Shown here one piece after another: positions 15,391 to 22,809 of a DNA stretch of 22,809 nucleotides. Within the stretch, counting starts at the first letter, position 1. Each line of letters begins with the position of its first letter. The translations under genes were made by a program, and so were the position numbers. The DNA comes from Veillonella sp. (GTDB taxonomy: Bacteria > Bacillota > Negativicutes > Veillonellales > Veillonellaceae): NCBI RefSeq assembly GCF_019414865.1, contig NZ_DXLG01000012.1, positions 1 through 22,809 on the forward strand. Reading direction: 5' to 3'. Under the pieces are notes generated by a model. The model saw only the letters and a list, made by a program, of their open reading frames with translations. It ran no database searches and was not told the origin of the DNA.

Positions 15391-18300
15391 TTATCGATTC
15401 ATAGGATATAATCTTGGTGGATTTTGATCATCATTTTGTTGATCTTGCTGTGAACCATATGGAGCTTGACCTTGTTGATCATAAGTCATTGGATTCTGTT
15501 GTGCATATTGTTGATTATGCTGAGGTTGACGTTGATCACGACGACGTGTATTTTGAGATGCAGTCGGTCTTGGTTTAGTCAATTCATCAATAGATACAGC
15601 ATTCGGAATCGTTACGGAAGGAGTATCTTCGTGGACGTCATCAAGTTCACTGAAGGAAGGTCCTGTCTTAGCCGCTTGAGCAGCCTTACGTTCTGCCTCA
15701 ATTTGTTGACGTGCAAGCTCTGCACGACGACGAGCATTTTCTTGCTGTTCTTTGACACGTTGAATTGCTTCAGCTCGTTCTTTTGCTTTACGTTCCACTT
15801 CAGCTTGTGCAAGTGCTTGTTGACGAGCTTCTTCTGCTTTGCGTTCCGCTTCTAAATGAGCTTGGTAGCGTTCTTCAGCAATACGTTTTGCCTCTGCTGC
15901 TTGACGTTCAGCTTCTGCTCGTTCTGCAGCCAATCTAGCTTGTTCAGCCTTACGTGCCTCAGCAGCTATACGAGCTTCTTCGGCTTTACGCGCTTCTTCT
16001 GCTCGTCTAGCTTCTTCTATGCGACGAGCTTCCTCTGCTCTACGAGCTTCTTCTGCACGTTTCGCTTCGGCTGCGATTCGAGCTTCCTCAGCCTTACGAA
16101 GTTCTTCTGCCCGTTTTGCTTCAGCTGCGATTCGAGCTTCCTCGGCCTTACGTAATTCTTCCTGACGTTTTGCTTCAGCAGCAACGCGAGCTTCTTCGGC
16201 TTTACGGGCCGCTTCGAGACGTTCTTGTTCAGCCTTGCGTTGTGCCTCAAGTCTAGCAGCTTCTAAACGACGTGCTTCTTCTGCTTTTCGTGCTTCTTCT
16301 GCCAAACGAGCTTGTTCAGCTTTACGAGCCGCTTCAATTCGAGCTTCTTCAGCCTTACGCGCTTCTTCAGCACGTTTAGCTTCTGCTGCAACACGAGCTT
16401 CCTCTGCTTTACGGGCTGCTTCAATTCTAGCCTCTTCGGCTTTACGCGCTTCCTCGGCACGACGCGCTTCCTCAGCTTTTCTTGCTGCTTCAATACGTTG
16501 TGCTTCTAATGCAGCTTTCGCTTCGGCCGCTTTACGTGCATCTTCTTGACGTTTTGCTTCTAACGCAGCCTGTTCAGCTGCACGTTGGGCTTCTAATGCA
16601 GCTTTCGCTTCGGCCGCTTTACGTGCTTCTTCGGCACGACGAGCTTCCAATGCTTCTTGTTCTGCTTTTCGTTGTGCTTCTAAGCGAGCTTTTGCTTCTG
16701 CAGCTAAGCGTTCTTCTTCAGCTTTTTTAGCTTCTAATGCAGCCTTTTCTGCTGCCCGTTGTGCTTCAAAACGAGCCTTAGCTTCAGCGGCTTGTCTAGC
16801 TTCTTTTGCCTTTCGTGCTGCTTCAATACGAGCCGCTTCAATTCTACGTTCTTCTTCAAGACGTTTTGCTTCGGCCGCTACACGAGCTTCCTCCGCTTTA
16901 CGTGCTGCTTCTAAACGATCGGCTTCCGCCTTTCTAGCAGCTTCAATACGCGCCATTTCAGCTTTACGTTCTTCTTCGGCCTTACGAGCTTCAGCTACCT
17001 TTCGATCAAGCTCAGCTTTTCTTTCTGCCTCTAAGCGTTTAGCCTCTTCTGCTTGTCGCATTTCCTCAGCCTTTTTCGCTTCTAAGACCGCTTTGTCTTT
17101 AGCAGCTTGCGCCTCTTGAGCAGCCTTCAACTCGGCAGCCTTACGATCAGCTTCAGCTTTCTCAGCCATTTTACGCTCAATTTCAGCATGTTTAGCTTCT
17201 GCAGCCTTGCGTGCTATTTCTGCTTTTTCGGCAGCTAATTTAGCTTCTTCCGCTTTTTTACGAGCTAATGCTTCCTCAGCTTCTTTCGCTTTTTTAAGTT
17301 GTGCCTCTTTTTTAGCATCAGCAGCTGCTTTATCACTCAATTTTTTTGTTTCTTCGTGAGCAATTGTTTCTGCCTGTTTTGCAGGAGTCATAGTAGATTT
17401 AGATGTATCTACAGTCCCCTTATTAGTATCTTTACCATTGATAGGACCTACAGGAATTTGTGTACCACTTTGCGTTGGATGCCCCAAACTATCTGTTACA
17501 TCTTTTGGTACATTGACCGCAATAGTCTGATGTTTTTGCGGATTTGCAAGAGATTCAGGAATCAATAAGAATCGTATTGGCAAATTAGATGCACCTGCCG
17601 GCATGAAGTTTAATGTTAACAAATCGCCTGCATTATAATTACCCATAAGACGGCTATCTAATATAGTACCGTCCCCTAGTGCAGTAATCCCATCAGCACC
17701 ACCGATATGATAGGTACGCGTATCGGTTTGACCTCTACGGGCACCTTGTTGATGAAGTGCTTTTACCGTAAAGGAGCCAGAATATGGCCCACCAAGAGGG
17801 TTAAAATACAATCTAAACGGTTCATTACCCTTTGTAGGAATTTTTAAAGTGTATGAAACACCATAGTTACCACGGTCACGAACAAATGCTTTATTTTGCA
17901 TTTCATCTACACCATTGATAAAGGCATCCTCACGGTCGTTACCAACTTCAACAAAAGCACCGCCTAAAGCTGTATCAAAAGGTGTAGTGACCTCCATATT
18001 ACGCTTTGAACCAGTATATGTACCGCGCAATTGAATTTCATCAATAGGTAAGTTCTTAGCCCAATGTGATGCATCGACGGCATCCATGCCCATAGGTAGC
18101 ATCATAACGCGGGCAAAGATTGGCTCCTCTGTTTTAATATCTACAATGCCTGTAAATAACGCATCTTGATATACCGGTGTATTTTCCAAATCAGTAAAGA
18201 TTAATTGACGCCCTTGGGGAGGAATGCTTAGGGAGTATAATGGTCTCGCATTTGGACTTTCATCTAAAGGATGCTCTAAATCCTTGCGGGATAAATCGCG

Positions 18301-18678
18301 ACCAGCAGCAAAATAATCTGGCGTTGCCACAGATTTTAACTGTCTCATTACATGAACAGTATTAGGATATGCCGTTTGATTTTCTAGTACGATAGCAATC
18401 TTATGGGGCTGATCCATTTCATTTACGTGATAAAAATAAATGCGGCCATTCCCATTAATAGTACCAGCACTAAGTGTACCGCCTACTGGTCCTACATATT
18501 CAGGGCTATCCGATAATAGCAATGTATCCGTTTGAGACACCAAGCTTGGTGGCAACGGAGAAAACTGAAAATATCCAATTGATTGTAAATCTATATCACG
18601 AGCCTCTACATGTCCTGTAAGCGCAGCCATGGCGGCCATGGCCGCAGCTACACAATATTTTGATTTATAAGAAAACAT
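15391..18678 (-). CDS. Large exported protein with TolA-like Ala/Glu/Lys/Arg helix
   Basis: I do not recognise a named family. The 1095-residue protein begins with a Sec signal peptide: basic start, AAAMAAMAAL core and likely cleavage after VEA at 26. There is no lipobox. Residues about 27-390 look like compact beta-rich domain(s), with Gly-rich turns such as GTINGNGRIYFYH; the style recalls exported Bacillota envelope proteins but I cannot assign it. A Thr/Gly/Asp linker (about 395-430) leads to about 570 residues (431-1004) made almost only of A, E, K, R and some L, I, Q. This must be a very long helix, either coiled coil or single charged helix, like the periplasmic rod of TolA but far longer. 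The last 51 residues are Gln/Asn/Pro-rich (15 Q, 5 N). No membrane anchor, SLH or LPXTG motif is seen. AGAGGT precedes the ATG; whiA ends 12 nt upstream. It probably spans the periplasm or sits at the surface. Confidence 0.85.
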   Translation of the reverse strand: MFSYKSKYCVAAAMAAMAALTGHVEARDIDLQSIGYFQFSPLPPSLVSQTDTLLLSDSPEYVGPVGGTLSAGTINGNGRIYFYHVNEMDQPHKIAIVLENQTAYPNTVHVMRQLKSVATPDYFAAGRDLSRKDLEHPLDESPNARPLYSLSIPPQGRQLIFTDLENTPVYQDALFTGIVDIKTEEPIFARVMMLPMGMDAVDASHWAKNLPIDEIQLRGTYTGSKRNMEVTTPFDTALGGAFVEVGNDREDAFINGVDEMQNKAFVRDRGNYGVSYTLKIPTKGNEPFRLYFNPLGGPYSGSFTVKALHQQGARRGQTDTRTYHIGGADGITALGDGTILDSRLMGNYNAGDLLTLNFMPAGASNLPIRFLLIPESLANPQKHQTIAVNVPKDVTDSLGHPTQSGTQIPVGPINGKDTNKGTVDTSKSTMTPAKQAETIAHEETKKLSDKAAADAKKEAQLKKAKEAEEALARKKAEEAKLAAEKAEIARKAAEAKHAEIERKMAEKAEADRKAAELKAAQEAQAAKDKAVLEAKKAEEMRQAEEAKRLEAERKAELDRKVAEARKAEEERKAEMARIEAARKAEADRLEAARKAEEARVAAEAKRLEEERRIEAARIEAARKAKEARQAAEAKARFEAQRAAEKAALEAKKAEEERLAAEAKARLEAQRKAEQEALEARRAEEARKAAEAKAALEAQRAAEQAALEAKRQEDARKAAEAKAALEAQRIEAARKAEEARRAEEARKAEEARIEAARKAEEARVAAEAKRAEEARKAEEARIEAARKAEQARLAEEARKAEEARRLEAARLEAQRKAEQERLEAARKAEEARVAAEAKRQEELRKAEEARIAAEAKRAEELRKAEEARIAAEAKRAEEARRAEEARRIEEARRAEEARKAEEARIAAEARKAEQARLAAERAEAERQAAEAKRIAEERYQAHLEAERKAEEARQQALAQAEVERKAKERAEAIQRVKEQQENARRRAELARQQIEAERKAAQAAKTGPSFSELDDVHEDTPSVTIPNAVSIDELTKPRPTASQNTRRRDQRQPQHNQQYAQQNPMTYDQQGQAPYGSQQDQQNDDQNPPRLYPMNR
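15665..17385 (-). repeat. Imperfect repeats encoding the charged helix
   Basis: About 1.7 kb of degenerate in-frame repeats built from codons for Ala, Glu, Lys and Arg, with unit words such as EEARKAEEAR and EARVAAEAKR. Exact DNA copies persist in places: a 38-nt stretch at 16502-16539 recurs at 16589-16626 (29 codons apart), and a 20-nt stretch at 16070-16089 recurs at 16124-16143 (18 codons apart). The coding strand is strongly purine-rich and the region richer in G+C than its neighbours. Unequal recombination or slippage in whole codons could change rod length without breaking the frame. Confidence 0.85.
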
Positions 18679-18690
18679 ATATTAATACCT

Positions 18691-19638
18691 CTATATTTCT
18701 TCAAGCCCCATAGGGTCATACGTAAGTGCTAATGCTTCGATTTTCTTTAAACGATGGCCAATACCCGACTTGGATAATTCGCCATCCATCAATTCTTCTA
18801 GCTCTTTTAAGCTCGCTTCTGGATTGTCCCATCTCAGTCTGGCTACAATCCTCAACTTGTCAGGCAATGCATCAATGCCAATTTCTCTATCGATGATTCG
18901 AATTGCTTTTACCTGACGTACTGCAGCATCTACAACCTTTTGTAAATTAGCGGTCTCACAGTTTACTTGCCGATTGATTTGATTTCGCACAGTCTTCATA
19001 ATGCGCACATTTTCAAACTCCATCAAGGCTGATTGAGCCCCCATAATCTGCAAGCAATTCGTTACTGCGTCGCCTTCTTTAAGGTATACCACATATTCTT
19101 CTTTACGCTCCGTCAATCCTGCATGAATGTGAAAGAACCGCAATACGTGAATAATTTCCTTTGCAAAATTCTCATTACCGGTCATAAACTCAAGATGATA
19201 ATCACTTTGTGGCTTATTAACAGAGCCTCCACCTAAAAAGGCACCTCGTAAAAAGGCACGTCGTGCCTCCATGGATTTAAGCCAACTACGAGGGATTTGT
19301 TCGGTTACAGGCCATAAAGCAAGATCTTCTAAAGCCTGTCGCCCTTCTATGGATGGCTCCACAGATAGGGTGTACATATTTTTCTTACGCAAGTTAAGCC
19401 CTTGTCGTACTAATACATTGGTAGGCAATTCATATTGTTTCTTTAAAATGCCTAACAAGCGACGAGCTACTGCATTATTTGCAGTAGCTAATCTAATACC
19501 AACAGCGCCCTTCATCCCTAGAATGATAGATCCACCCATGCGCAATAAGCAAGACGCTTCAATTTTCATGGCCACATCTGCATCACTAGAGGATTCATAT
19601 TGGCATAATTCATTTTTTACATCTTCAGCAAATGACAT
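18691..19638 (-). CDS. whiA: DNA-binding protein WhiA
   Basis: A 315-residue WhiA-family protein, usual length. The N-terminal two-thirds form a degenerate LAGLIDADG homing-endonuclease-like fold, with RRAFLRGAFLGGGSVNKP at about 126-143. The C-terminal part (about 225-305) is a helix-turn-helix domain with ASLKELEELMDGELSKSGIG. In Streptomyces WhiA triggers sporulation genes; in non-sporulating or other Bacillota it affects cell division and chromosome segregation. AAGGGA precedes the ATG. It lies directly after yvcK in the common rapZ-yvcK-whiA order, with gaps of 12-15 nt pointing to one transcript. Confidence 0.95.
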   Translation of the reverse strand: MSFAEDVKNELCQYESSSDADVAMKIEASCLLRMGGSIILGMKGAVGIRLATANNAVARRLLGILKKQYELPTNVLVRQGLNLRKKNMYTLSVEPSIEGRQALEDLALWPVTEQIPRSWLKSMEARRAFLRGAFLGGGSVNKPQSDYHLEFMTGNENFAKEIIHVLRFFHIHAGLTERKEEYVVYLKEGDAVTNCLQIMGAQSALMEFENVRIMKTVRNQINRQVNCETANLQKVVDAAVRQVKAIRIIDREIGIDALPDKLRIVARLRWDNPEASLKELEELMDGELSKSGIGHRLKKIEALALTYDPMGLEEI

Positions 19639-19653
19639 AGGTATCCCTTCTCA

Positions 19654-21003
19654 TTAATGATCATCTCGTTGGAGATAATACTCTAAGATATGTGGTTCAG
19701 TATCCGATTGCATGGCGTGAACAATATCCATAATTACTTTACCCAACCGTTCTGGATCATGAACAGCTGGCTTTTTCGGACTAATTAAAGTAGCCCGAAT
19801 CGTGCGAATCCCTTTAGCTTGTAGTTTCTTAGTATCTAATGCTACAGGCTCTGAACCTACGGCACTATATTGTTCTACCATTTGAATTGGTAGTGGACCA
19901 TCGTTTGCCAGTACAGTATCTACAATGCCTTCCCCACCATGAGCGATGAGTGCCTCCACATGATCACTAAGCGTATAACCTGAAGTTTCTCCAGGTTGAG
20001 TCATAACATTGGCAATATAAATTTTATTTGCCTTACTAGCACGTATATGAGATGCAATTTTATCAGTTAACAAGTTTGGAATGATACTTGTATATAAACT
20101 ACCAGGTCCAAAAATGATGACATCTGCTTCATCGATAGCACGTAACGCAGCACCTTCCGGCTTTGGTTGCGCCGGTTCGCTATACATATGGCGAATGGTT
20201 TTACCAGAGTTTGGAATATTACTTTCACCTTCTACAATGGTACCATCTGTCATCTCAGCTACCAATTTAATGAACTCTGTAGATGAAGGAATTACACGAC
20301 CGCGTACACGTAGTAATTTACTAGCTGCTTCAAGTGCTTCCTCCACATCGCCATCGTATACTTGAGCAAGTGCTGTAATAAAGAGATTGCCAAAACTATG
20401 ACCAGATAGCTCATTTTCCCCTTCAAAGCGGTAGCGGAAAAGATTTTCCATAACCCCTTCTTGTTCTGCTAATGCGACCAAGCAGTTTCGTAAGTCACCA
20501 GGGGCAATCATTTTAAAATCTTCCCGTAAACGACCTGATGAACCACCATCGTCAGCTACTGTAACAATAGCTGATAAATTAGATGTGTGTGTTTTCAATC
20601 CACGCAATAGGTTAGACAATCCTGTACCACCGCCGATAACAACAATTTTAGGACCTTTATCAAGTCGTATATTTTGGAAGATAATATCTGATACCTTACT
20701 ATCAGGATTAGGCAATACAGCACGAATAATCGTTTTAATAACCTTACTAGTGCCGATTAGCATTAGAACGGCGCCAATCGATAATATAACTGCACCCACA
20801 GCAATGAGCACATTATAATTGTAAAAGCCCGTCATATTATAGGAAAAGGCCAGTACAACATCTTCAAGAACGGCAAGCCATTGATAGTTAAACATCAAGG
20901 AAATGCCAATGATTAAAAGACCTACACCACAACTAAATAGGGCAAGCCAACGTTTTATATTTAGGCCCGGTATAAGCCACCGAAACCATCTTTTTCGCAA
21001 CAT
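19654..21003 (-). CDS. yvcK: YvcK/GlmR family protein with N-terminal membrane segments
   Basis: Family linked to control of carbon flow into cell-wall precursors; B. subtilis YvcK (GlmR) binds UDP-GlcNAc and stimulates GlmS. The 449-residue protein has the conserved core from about 118, with VVIGGGTGLSNLLRGL (121-136) and DDGGSSGRLR (151-160), then GDLRNCL and SGHSFGNLF. In front of it are about 115 extra residues with two hydrophobic segments (about 19-37 and 64-85), so the enzyme-like domain should be held at the cytoplasmic membrane. B. subtilis YvcK lacks this part and is about 320 residues. AGGGG five nt before the ATG serves as ribosome site. It sits between rapZ and whiA. Confidence 0.93.
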   Translation of the reverse strand: MLRKRWFRWLIPGLNIKRWLALFSCGVGLLIIGISLMFNYQWLAVLEDVVLAFSYNMTGFYNYNVLIAVGAVILSIGAVLMLIGTSKVIKTIIRAVLPNPDSKVSDIIFQNIRLDKGPKIVVIGGGTGLSNLLRGLKTHTSNLSAIVTVADDGGSSGRLREDFKMIAPGDLRNCLVALAEQEGVMENLFRYRFEGENELSGHSFGNLFITALAQVYDGDVEEALEAASKLLRVRGRVIPSSTEFIKLVAEMTDGTIVEGESNIPNSGKTIRHMYSEPAQPKPEGAALRAIDEADVIIFGPGSLYTSIIPNLLTDKIASHIRASKANKIYIANVMTQPGETSGYTLSDHVEALIAHGGEGIVDTVLANDGPLPIQMVEQYSAVGSEPVALDTKKLQAKGIRTIRATLISPKKPAVHDPERLGKVIMDIVHAMQSDTEPHILEYYLQRDDH

Positions 21004-21015
21004 AAGAACCCCTAT

Positions 21016-21930
21016 CTAGTTACCAAGTGTTTTAATTTCATGAGGATTATAATCTTCTTCTACATTATTTTTCATCATATCTCGATGTTCTACAGAAACA
21101 CGATACCCCTTTTCTAATAGATGGGAATATAATGCTTCTGCCATAGCTACAGATCTATGCATACCGCCAGTACAACCTACAGCCACGATAAATTGAGATT
21201 TCCCTTCTTGCTCATAATTAGGCACAAGAAAATCTATGGTATCAAAGTATCGCTTTTTAAATTCCTCTGTAACCTCAAAGGAATGAATGTATTCATTAAC
21301 AGCTTTTACACGGCCTGTTTTATGACGGAAATCTGGAATATAGAATGGATTTGGTAAGAATCGAACATCCCAAACCATATCAGCATCTAAAGGGATTCCA
21401 TATTTAAAACCAAAGCTCACTACTGTAATAGACATGCCATGACCTTCGTCTACTTGAGTAAAGCGAGTTTTTAAATACTCTTTCAAGCTAGCTGTCTTCA
21501 TATTAGTTGTATCAATAATAAAGTCTGCTTTATGACGTACAGAATTTAAAATTTGACGCTCTTCTTTTAAGCCTGTAGTAATCATTCCATCTGGAGCTAA
21601 CGGATGGCTACGACGACTTTCTTTATATCGTCTAATTAACGTCTCATCTGTAGCATCCATAAAGACAATTTCATAATCTACCTTCATTTCTCTTAATGTT
21701 TCAAGAGATGATGAAAGGGCTTCAAAGAATTCACCACCGCGAATATCTACAACTAAAGCTACACGGTTTGTACGTTCTCCACCTTGTCGACAAATTTCAC
21801 TTAGCTTAGGAATCAGTATAGGAGGAATATTATCAATACATAGATAGCCCATATCCTCTAATGCTTGTAGAACCTGAGTTTTGCCGGCACCAGACATGCC
21901 TGTAACAATTAATAAACGAAATGCTTCCAT
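21016..21930 (-). CDS. rapZ: RapZ/YvcJ-family nucleotide-binding protein
   Basis: A P-loop protein of 304 residues. The Walker A motif GMSGAGKT is at 11-18 and a Walker-B-like VALVVDIRGG near 58-67. The C-terminal domain carries VAVGCTGGMHRSVAMAEAL (about 250-268), the conserved signature of RapZ. E. coli RapZ guides RNase E to the sRNA GlmZ and so sets glucosamine-6-phosphate synthase levels. In Bacillota the YvcJ homologue binds nucleotides, with a less defined role. GGAG 7 nt before the ATG overlaps the end of the upstream HAD gene. The pairing with yvcK, another amino-sugar-linked regulator, fits a cell-wall precursor role. Confidence 0.94.
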   Translation of the reverse strand: MEAFRLLIVTGMSGAGKTQVLQALEDMGYLCIDNIPPILIPKLSEICRQGGERTNRVALVVDIRGGEFFEALSSSLETLREMKVDYEIVFMDATDETLIRRYKESRRSHPLAPDGMITTGLKEERQILNSVRHKADFIIDTTNMKTASLKEYLKTRFTQVDEGHGMSITVVSFGFKYGIPLDADMVWDVRFLPNPFYIPDFRHKTGRVKAVNEYIHSFEVTEEFKKRYFDTIDFLVPNYEQEGKSQFIVAVGCTGGMHRSVAMAEALYSHLLEKGYRVSVEHRDMMKNNVEEDYNPHEIKTLGN

Positions 21931-21942
21931 AGTTTTACTCCA

Positions 21943-22755
21943 TTATAAAAGATTCTTTTCTATCCAGTGAGCTACACCATCTTCATTATGATGACCACAT
22001 ACCTCATGAGCCACAGATTTTACATGTTCTGTTGCATTTGAAACAGCTACCGAATATCCCGTTTCACTTAACATAGAAATATCGTTCTCTGCATTTCCAA
22101 AGGAAACTATATTTTCAAGACTAAGATTATTATCTAGAGCTAATTGAGCTAATGCACGCCCTTTTGATACATTCGGTGCAGTGATTTCGAGGAAATCTCG
22201 TTGACTACGCACTAATGTAACTTGATTACCAACTAATGGGGTCAAGATATCAATAATTCGATCAATGCCCTCTTCTGTATCGATAGCAATAAGCTTATTA
22301 GGTTCCGTGGAAAGTGTATAAATTGTATCACCTAAAAACTCAGCTACAGCCCCTGTTTGCTGTTCATAATGATCGGATTGCCAATTTTTATGATGACACA
22401 GTAAATGATCATCTACGTACGATTGTATATGCCAACTATATTGTTGACCGAGTTGAAAAACACGATATACGACATCTATAGGAACAGTTTGTTCAAATAG
22501 CTTATATCCCGTTTCTAACTCCTGGATTAAACCACCAGAGAACAGTATCATAGGAACATTACCAAGTTGTAATGCTAATCCAATTGGTTTTGCCGTTTGA
22601 TACATGCGTCCAGTTGCAATTGTTATACCAATTCCCTTCTGCTGCAAGCGATGCAATACATCAACTGTATACGCAGAAACTGTATTATCACTTCGAACTA
22701 ACGTCTCATCACAATCGATGGCTACCATTTTTATATGAGAAAAAGAAGGATTCAT
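21943..22755 (-). CDS. Cof-type HAD-IIB family phosphatase
   Basis: A 270-residue haloacid-dehalogenase-superfamily hydrolase. Motif I is DCDET near the N terminus (nucleophile D14, acid/base D16), motif II is in TIATGR, and motif IV is GNAENDISML, with a conserved Lys in SKGRAL before it. The large insertion between motifs II and III is the type IIB cap. Known Cof proteins dephosphorylate sugar phosphates, nucleotides, FMN or PLP; the substrate here is unknown. A longer frame starts at GTG 22770, but that codon overlaps AAGGAGGT, which is the ribosome site for the ATG at 22755. It is the first gene of the five-gene operon and may act on a phosphosugar related to the rapZ/yvcK theme, which is inference. 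Confidence 0.9.
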   Translation of the reverse strand: MNPSFSHIKMVAIDCDETLVRSDNTVSAYTVDVLHRLQQKGIGITIATGRMYQTAKPIGLALQLGNVPMILFSGGLIQELETGYKLFEQTVPIDVVYRVFQLGQQYSWHIQSYVDDHLLCHHKNWQSDHYEQQTGAVAEFLGDTIYTLSTEPNKLIAIDTEEGIDRIIDILTPLVGNQVTLVRSQRDFLEITAPNVSKGRALAQLALDNNLSLENIVSFGNAENDISMLSETGYSVAVSNATEHVKSVAHEVCGHHNEDGVAHWIEKNLL

Positions 22756-22790
22756 TCTTACCTCCTTCACAAGAAAATCTAATACTCTTT

Positions 22791-22799
22791 ATTATACCA
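22791..22799 (-). promoter_or_regulatory. Extended -10 promoter of the cof-rapZ-yvcK-whiA operon
   Basis: The minus strand reads TGGTATAAT, a perfect TGn-TATAAT, 35 nt before the ATG and with a transcript start expected near 22784. The -35 region falls beyond the window edge. Confidence 0.72.
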
Positions 22800-22809
22800 T
22801 TTATAATAC

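Noticed and set aside
15466..16730. Plus- and minus-strand ORFs rich in Ser/Phe/Cys or Lys/Val across the repeat tract
   Set aside because: They arise because the repeated Ala/Glu/Lys/Arg codons lack stops in other frames; none has start signals.
15665..17385. Repeat tract considered as a CRISPR array or satellite
   Set aside because: Repeats are degenerate, contiguous and in frame within a signal-peptide-bearing ORF, without spacers.

Overview
The window looks like chromosomal DNA of a low-GC (roughly 40% by eye) Negativicute, most likely a Veillonella. This is inferred from overall protein flavour, from the Bacillota-type PyrR-controlled pyr operon and rapZ-yvcK-whiA cluster, and from a large TolA-like exported protein that fits a two-membrane Firmicute. 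No database search was run. The content is almost entirely core metabolism; I see no mobile elements, CRISPR arrays, rRNA or tRNA genes.

Layout. (1) 24-1349: an RclA-like flavin disulfide reductase (+), closed by a strong bidirectional terminator shared with a convergent ECF transporter S component (1518-2045, -). (2) 2237-4414 (-): a Cu(+)-exporting P-type ATPase with its own terminator. (3) 4747-5400 (+): a YigZ/IMPACT-family protein, convergent with a small basic 62-residue unknown (5424-5612, -). That small gene has a good sigma-70-type promoter and is divergent from a LysR-type regulator (5809-6699, +). (4) 6826-15037 (-): a compact six-gene pyrimidine operon, pyrB-pyrC-carA-carB-pyrK-pyrD. 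It covers carbamoyl phosphate synthesis through oxidation of dihydroorotate to orotate. Its roughly 180-nt leader carries a PyrR-type attenuator in which the PyrR-binding loop, antiterminator and terminator can all be read from the sequence. (5) 15391-22755 (-): a second operon, reading cof-like HAD phosphatase, rapZ, yvcK, whiA, then a 1095-residue exported protein. Its gaps are 12-15 nt, and it starts at an extended -10 promoter at the right edge of the window.

How the genes fit together. The pyr operon makes UMP precursors and is probably switched by UMP/PRPP-sensing PyrR, whose gene is not in the window (nor are pyrE and pyrF). The rapZ-yvcK-whiA block is a conserved Gram-positive regulatory/cell-envelope cluster, and the large exported protein is attached to its 3' end. 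That protein has a signal peptide, a beta-rich N-terminal part, about 570 residues of Ala/Glu/Lys/Arg helix and a Gln/Asn-rich tail. It is the most unusual object here. The RclA-like enzyme and the copper exporter lie within 1 kb of each other and could both serve metal or oxidant defence, though they are separate transcription units.

Four gene starts (the 62-residue gene, pyrK, pyrC and the cof-like gene) were moved inward from the longest possible ORF because the ribosome binding site only suits the internal start.
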